Shown one piece after another: positions 59,753-63,865 of a DNA stretch of 63,865 nucleotides. The notes under the pieces were generated by a model. It made no database searches. It worked only from the letters and a program-made list of their open reading frames with translations, and was not told where the DNA came from. The stretch's first letter is position 1. Each line of letters starts with the position of its first letter. The stretch comes from Paractinoplanes rishiriensis. Its GTDB lineage: Bacteria > Actinomycetota > Actinomycetes > Mycobacteriales > Micromonosporaceae. The DNA lies in contig NZ_BOMV01000107.1 in the NCBI RefSeq assembly GCF_016862375.1, positions 1 through 63,865 on the forward strand. The letters run 5' to 3'. A program made the position numbers and the translations under genes.

Positions 59753-61941
59753 CCGCAGCCAACAACGGTGTGCAGATTCCCGGCGAAGCGGCGGCCGCTG
59801 CGCTGTCGGGTCCGGTGGCACGCCGGCCGCCGTCCGCAATGGCGCAGTCCGGGCATGCGGCGCTACGCGAGTATCAGCACGAGGCCCTCGAAGCAGTCAC
59901 GGCCCGGCTCGGCGCTGCCGGGCGTGGCATGGTGGTAGCGGCCTGCGGGACCGGCAAAACCCTGACCGCAGCGCACGCCGCGGCTCGGCTGTGCCCGTCC
60001 GGGCTGGTGGTGGTGACCTGTCCGACGCTGGCGCTGCTCGCGCAGATCCTGCGGGTGTGGACCGACGGCGCACTGGCCTCGCACGTGCTGGCGGTGTGCG
60101 GTGACAGCACCGTGGCCGACGCCGGTATCCGGCTCCCGGACCTGGCGTGCCCGGTCACCACAAACGTCCGAGAAATCACCCGCTGGCTGCGTACGACTCC
60201 GGCGAGCCGGTCGCGGCTGATGCTGGCAACACACGCGTCGGCAGGCAGAGCCGGCCGGGCTCTGCTCGCCGCCGACACCGTCGCGGAGCTGCTGGTCGTC
60301 GACGAGGCGCACCACACCGCTGGCCGCGTCGACAAACACACCGCCCTCGTCCACGACGACACCCGGCTGCCCGCCAGGCGCCGCCTCTACATGACCGCGA
60401 CACCGCGGGTACTTGCCGTGCACCACCGGCGAGGCCGGCCCCCGAACCCCGAGAACGTCGTGTCGATGGACGACACCGCTATCTTCGGGCCCGTCCTGTA
60501 CACCTACCCCTTCGCGAAGGCCATCGACGACGGCTGGCTCGACAACTTCCGGGTCGCCGTCATCGGCGTCACCCACGCCGACGTACTTGCCCTGCTCCGC
60601 AAAACCGAACCGGCCGCCGTCGTCGCAGCAGCCGAGGCACCGCTACGCACCGCCGTCGTCCAAACCGCCCTCGCGCGGGCCGCCGTCGAGTTCGGGCTGC
60701 GCCGCGTGCTGGTGTTCAACCGCCTGATCGCCGAATCGCAGGAGTTCACCCGCACCCTGCACCGCACCATCGACAGCCTCCCAGACGACCAGCGCCCGAA
60801 AGGACCCCTGACCGCGGTGCACGTCGACGGTGACCACACCGTCGACGAACGTCAACGAAGCCTCGCCCTACTCGCCGACCCGCCGAACAACGGCTGGACT
60901 GTGTTATCCAACGCCCGCTGTCTCAGCGAGGGTGTCGACGTGCCGGCCGTCGACGGCGTCGTGTTCACCCGGCCGAAATCCTCCGAGGTCGACGTCGTGC
61001 AGGCCGTCGGCCGGGCCCTGCGCCGCAACCCGAACGGCACTGGCATCGCCACCATCCTCGTCCCCGTCCTGCTACCCGACGACCCCGACGCGATACTCAC
61101 CGACCTCGACGAGTGGGCCACCATGTGGCAGGTCGTCCGAGCCCTGCGAGCCCACGACAGCGTCCTGGCCGCCGAACTGGACACCCAGCGCAGCAGCCCC
61201 GCAACCGGCCCCGCGCAGCTGCCGCAGCGGATCCTCATCCGGCTCCCCGACGGCTACGGCACCGCCGACGTACTGCGCCACATCACCGTGAAACTGCTCG
61301 AGTACACCACCTCCGACTGGCTCGCCGGCTACAGTGCCCTGCGCGACTTCCACACCCGGCACGGCCACCTACGCATCCCCCGCGATCACATCGACCGGGG
61401 CATCAACCTCAAACAATGGCTCGGCAACCGGCGCAGGGACTACCACAACCGCCTGCTCGCCCCGGACGAGATCACCGCCCTCGAAGCCCTCGGCATCGAC
61501 TGGTCACCGATGCAGACCGCATGGGAACGCGGCCTCGCCGCCGCGCAAGCGTTCCACGCCCGCGAAGGGCACCTGAACGTCCCCATGGGCCACCGCGAGA
61601 ACGACGTCAAACTCAACCCCTGGGTCACCTACCAACGCCGCGAACGCGCCCTCGGCCATCTCACCGCCGAACGCATCCACGCCCTCGACCAGATCGGTAT
61701 CGAATGGGACCCCATCGCCGCAATCTGGAACCGCGCCCTAACGGCCGCCACCACCTTCTACCAACGCGAGGGACACCTCGACGTACCCACCGGCCACCGC
61801 GAGAACAACGTCGACCTCCACGAATGGCTACGACGACAACACCGCCTCGCCCGCCAAAACAAACTCTCCGACGCCAAAACAACCGCGCTAAGGGCGATCG
61901 GTTTCATCACCCCACACCCTCAACCGCCGGCGCTCCCGTAA
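59749..61941 (+). CDS. DEAD/DEAH-box helicase with helicase-associated (HA) repeats
   Basis: 730 residues from GTG 59749. Superfamily 2 motifs: Q-region LREYQHEALEAVTARL, Walker A VVAACGTGKTLTAAH (~63-77), DEAH LLVVDEAHHTAGR (~184), SAT-like YMTATPRVLAV (~214), motif V SEGVDVPAVDGVVF and motif VI VQAVGRALRRNPNG (~416-429). Residues ~520-730 form three HA repeats (FHTRHGHLRIP, FHAREGHLNVP, FYQREGHLDVP). Such helicases are common on actinomycete linear plasmids and chromosome arms; substrate unknown. Confidence 0.92.
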   Translation: MTAANNGVQIPGEAAAAALSGPVARRPPSAMAQSGHAALREYQHEALEAVTARLGAAGRGMVVAACGTGKTLTAAHAAARLCPSGLVVVTCPTLALLAQILRVWTDGALASHVLAVCGDSTVADAGIRLPDLACPVTTNVREITRWLRTTPASRSRLMLATHASAGRAGRALLAADTVAELLVVDEAHHTAGRVDKHTALVHDDTRLPARRRLYMTATPRVLAVHHRRGRPPNPENVVSMDDTAIFGPVLYTYPFAKAIDDGWLDNFRVAVIGVTHADVLALLRKTEPAAVVAAAEAPLRTAVVQTALARAAVEFGLRRVLVFNRLIAESQEFTRTLHRTIDSLPDDQRPKGPLTAVHVDGDHTVDERQRSLALLADPPNNGWTVLSNARCLSEGVDVPAVDGVVFTRPKSSEVDVVQAVGRALRRNPNGTGIATILVPVLLPDDPDAILTDLDEWATMWQVVRALRAHDSVLAAELDTQRSSPATGPAQLPQRILIRLPDGYGTADVLRHITVKLLEYTTSDWLAGYSALRDFHTRHGHLRIPRDHIDRGINLKQWLGNRRRDYHNRLLAPDEITALEALGIDWSPMQTAWERGLAAAQAFHAREGHLNVPMGHRENDVKLNPWVTYQRRERALGHLTAERIHALDQIGIEWDPIAAIWNRALTAATTFYQREGHLDVPTGHRENNVDLHEWLRRQHRLARQNKLSDAKTTALRAIGFITPHPQPPALP

Positions 61942-62638
61942 TCGCATCAACCGGACGGACCGCCACCCGCGTCCCGGCCGCGGCGTCAGCACCTTCGACG
62001 GTTACGGAACCGGCCGTACCCGGCAACGCCCAGGGTGAGGCCGGCGGCATCGCCCGATCCGCGATCCGGACACCGTCGTTCCGACGTTCCAGCGATCGCA
62101 GGCCGCCGTCGGCCAAGCACCGTGCTGCCCTTTTCGGCGCGGATGGTGGACAGCGCGCCAGCGAGGGTGGGCCGGACACGGCATAACACACACCGTGCCG
62201 GCCCAACGGCCGGGTGCGCGTTCCCTTCTCTCCAGGAATGCGCACCCGGCCCCGAACCGCAATCACCAAGATCTGTGCAGCCCGGCCGTGACCGGGCTGC
62301 CACCCTGCACAGCACCAGACCCGCACCGTCACCAGGTGGTCGATCCAGGTCCGTGGCACCCGCTGCCACCGAACATCCCGGGACTTCTATGACCAACCGC
62401 GCGAACCCCGCACAGCGAACCACCGCACCCGCCGGCGCGGCAGTACCTATGCGGAATCTACGATACGGACGCACGTCGTGAGCAGGATGTGCATCAATGC
62501 GGCCGACCATCACGCTCGCGTCTACGACGACTTGGAGCGAGTGTCGGCAGGCCGCTATAGACGTAGGTAGACACGCCACAGCGCGCTGCCGCTACTCCCT
62601 GCCGCAGAACGTCGCCCGCCCTGCGGATGAGGGCGTTT
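61942..62638. other. Intergenic region downstream of the helicase
   Basis: Nearly 700 bp without a supported gene. Contains hairpins at 62198-62213 (CCGGCC-CAAC-GGCCGG) and 62277-62300. Open frames here are antisense-like with poor bias. Confidence 0.4.
62277..62300. terminator. Terminator-like hairpin
   Basis: Perfect 9-bp arms GCAGCCCGG (62277-62285) and CCGGGCTGC (62292-62300), loop CCGTGA, between the helicase and the convergent HIT remnant. It could serve both. Confidence 0.45.
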
Positions 62639-63123
62639 CTAGGTTGCAGCAACCAGGTTGGCGAGCTCGGTGACGATACGCCGACGGAGTTCGTCGTGGC
62701 GGGGAGCGAGAGCAGCGTCGGGTCCGTAGAACTCCTCAGGATCGTAGAGCCAGACCGGCCGGCCGATGTGCGATGGGTTTCCCACTCATAGCGAGGGAAC
62801 AGGTGGGCGTGCAGGTAGGGGTCCGTGTTGCCGAGGATCTCGTAGTTCATCCGGCGGAATCCGGGCTCGATGGCGCCGCAGGCCGCCTCTACCGCTTGGC
62901 CCAGCGTGTCCATGCTGTCGAGGAATTCCAGGCGCTGTCCCTTTGACAGGTCCGTGAGCCGATCGATACTCGGTTCATCCACCAACAGCACGCAGTATCC
63001 CGGAAGGAACTGCGTGTCCCCGATGACGGCGAACGACTGCGGCATCTTGGCCAGCAGAGTGGGGTTGGTCCCGGCTCGCGCGGACCCGATGCGGTCCAGC
63101 TTCCACGCTTCTGATCGAGTCAC
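62639..63123 (-). pseudogene. HIT-family hydrolase, frameshifted
   Basis: From GTG 63123 the frame reads TRSEAWKLDRIGSARAGTNP, FAVIGDTQFLPGYCVLLVDE and EILGNTDPYLHAHLFPRYEW, the HIT motif HxHxH-like region. Just after RYEWE the frame breaks; a second frame continues PVWLYDPEEFYGPDAALAPR and HDELRRRIVTELANLVAAT to TAG 62639, the expected family C-terminus. One indel near 62770 separates the halves. HIT proteins hydrolyse nucleotide phosphoramidates/dinucleoside polyphosphates. The catalytic part precedes the break, so residual activity is conceivable. Confidence 0.75.
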
Positions 63124-63291
63124 CGCACCATCAAACACGAACCTGTGACGCCTGCTCGTCCGAAACACAACCGACGCCCCGAATCGCGGCAAATCCGGAC
63201 ACGCTAATCCGTCCTCAGCAGTCACCGGCCCGAGGGCAACGCGCCGTTAGGGGTTCGGGCTCGTACAGGCCCAATCGTCCGCCGGACGTCG

Positions 63292-63846
63292 TCAGCGTCT
63301 CAAGAGCTGCAACTCCTCGGCCCAGCTTTCGATAAGAGGGATGAGGATCGGCTTCGGGCGGGCGCCGTCGAAGGCGGCGCACGCCGTTTCGACACGCGCG
63401 AACGTCGCGCGGATCGCTGCCGGGTCGCCGTCCAGGGTGTCCGTCAGTAAGCCCAGCGATTCCTGGGCGGGCCAGCGGGCGAGCGGGTGCTGGTGGAGCT
63501 CCCACGGAAGGTACTTGTGGTACGGGCGTACCCGCCCTTCCAGCGTGAAAATCACATCCAGTAGCCAGGGCATCGACTCGGCAGCGTCCAGGCGCCGTTC
63601 CAGCAAGCGTCCGTCGCGGTCGTTCTTGCAAGCGCGATAGGCATAGTTGAGCCAGCCGTCAAGCCGGTCATGCTCGACGAGGATTGACTCCGCTTCGTCG
63701 GCGGTGACCGTGGCCTGCCGGCGCAGCGCGGACGCCAGCCGTCCTGCGCTGCGATCGAATATTATCGGTGCCCACGCGAACGACCAGCGGAACCACCATC
63801 CGTGCGTGCCGAATGGCGGCACCTGCTCCAACTCGGAGATCGCCAC
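63292..63846 (-). CDS. Nucleotidyltransferase-associated domain protein (probably N-terminally truncated)
   Basis: 184 residues from GTG 63846; an in-frame TAG lies at 63859-63861, so the frame cannot extend further. Sequence WFRWSFAWAPIIFDRSAGRL, LNYAYRACKNDRDGRLLERR and FTLEGRVRPYHKYLPWELHQ resembles the C-terminal helical half of DUF4037/antibiotic-nucleotidyltransferase-like proteins. The N-terminal GS...DxD catalytic part is not in this frame. Either a separate domain protein or the remainder of a gene broken at the window edge. Confidence 0.55.
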   Translation of the reverse strand: MAISELEQVPPFGTHGWWFRWSFAWAPIIFDRSAGRLASALRRQATVTADEAESILVEHDRLDGWLNYAYRACKNDRDGRLLERRLDAAESMPWLLDVIFTLEGRVRPYHKYLPWELHQHPLARWPAQESLGLLTDTLDGDPAAIRATFARVETACAAFDGARPKPILIPLIESWAEELQLLRR

Positions 63847-63865
63847 GTGGGTCTCGTCCTAAAAG

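Noticed and set aside
62035..62481. 148-codon plus-strand open frame after the helicase
   Set aside because: Arg/Pro-rich without bias or start signals, and crossed by a strong hairpin.
1..63865. tRNA, rRNA and CRISPR arrays
   Set aside because: No cloverleaf-like GGTTCGAAT-type T-arm contexts, rRNA blocks or regularly spaced repeats were noticed on reading; no scan could be run.

Overview
This 63.9-kb window is GC-rich DNA with strong G/C bias at codon third positions, frequent GTG starts and many ATGA/GTGA gene overlaps. It carries type VII secretion parts, DUF2637, DUF397/DUF5753, FxLD lanthipeptide and F420-type LLM families. Together these indicate an actinomycete chromosome, possibly Micromonosporaceae (the family is an inference). 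No rRNA, tRNA or CRISPR array was recognised. The region looks accessory: most genes are lineage-specific, about ten are frameshifted or truncated, and there are one complete IS and one IS remnant.

Layout. 1-1764: 3' -truncated DUF4062/NB-ARC/TPR STAND gene on the minus strand. 2.0-6.8 kb: a type VII secretion-associated minus-strand operon (YbaB-like, EspC-like, WXG100-like, membrane protein) lies between two copies of a 391-bp cassette that carries a 68-residue AlpA-type DNA-binding protein; the second copy interrupts a DNA-ligase remnant. 7.3-8.2 kb: IS5-family element flanked by TTA, inserted at the stop codon of a DUF2637 (SpdB-like) gene. 8.2-15.7 kb: two LysM/membrane/BTAD-type proteins and an Hsp70-like membrane protein, divergently arranged. 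15.9-21.4 kb: membrane protein, secreted beta-trefoil protein, zinc-finger/HTH protein, EccB and a small membrane peptide. 21.6-26 kb: metE with a perfect terminator hairpin, a broken thioesterase, a [2Fe-2S] protein and a 5'-truncated CysS/YqeB-type gene.

26.1-31 kb: a 1469-residue membrane-embedded NACHT protein divergent from a 114-residue two-helix membrane protein. Both carry the same RTG-x-A-x-A...[ST]G motif, at the N-terminus of the NACHT protein and in two copies at the C-terminus of the small protein. This is the arrangement expected of an NLR with a matching amyloid-type signalling effector, and it is the best candidate for an undescribed immune system here. 31.3-32.8 kb: a broken chemoreceptor and an IS21-type remnant. 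32.9-40.8 kb: a complete class I FxLD lanthipeptide operon (methyltransferase, precursor, attenuator hairpin, LanB, LanC, stand-alone elimination-domain protein, TPR-like protein). A prolyl-oligopeptidase-type peptidase follows, then two paralogous XRE-TPR regulators around an LLM oxidoreductase, and a decayed XRE-DUF5753/DUF397 pair. A palindromic operator (TGCAC-N6-GTGCA) occurs upstream of the lanthipeptide/peptidase promoters and upstream of the decayed regulator, with compensatory base changes between copies.

49.5-57.7 kb: a plus-strand run of genes, most joined by 4-base overlaps. It encodes small proteins, a DUF574 methyltransferase, an APC permease, an unknown 336-residue protein, a histidine-decarboxylase-like PLP enzyme, a second zinc-finger/HTH protein and an endonuclease/exonuclease/phosphatase-fold protein. 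The set suggests one co-translated pathway of unknown purpose. 57.9-63.8 kb: broken trypsin, CPBP protease, DEAH helicase with helicase-associated repeats, a frameshifted HIT hydrolase and a nucleotidyltransferase-associated protein at the right edge.
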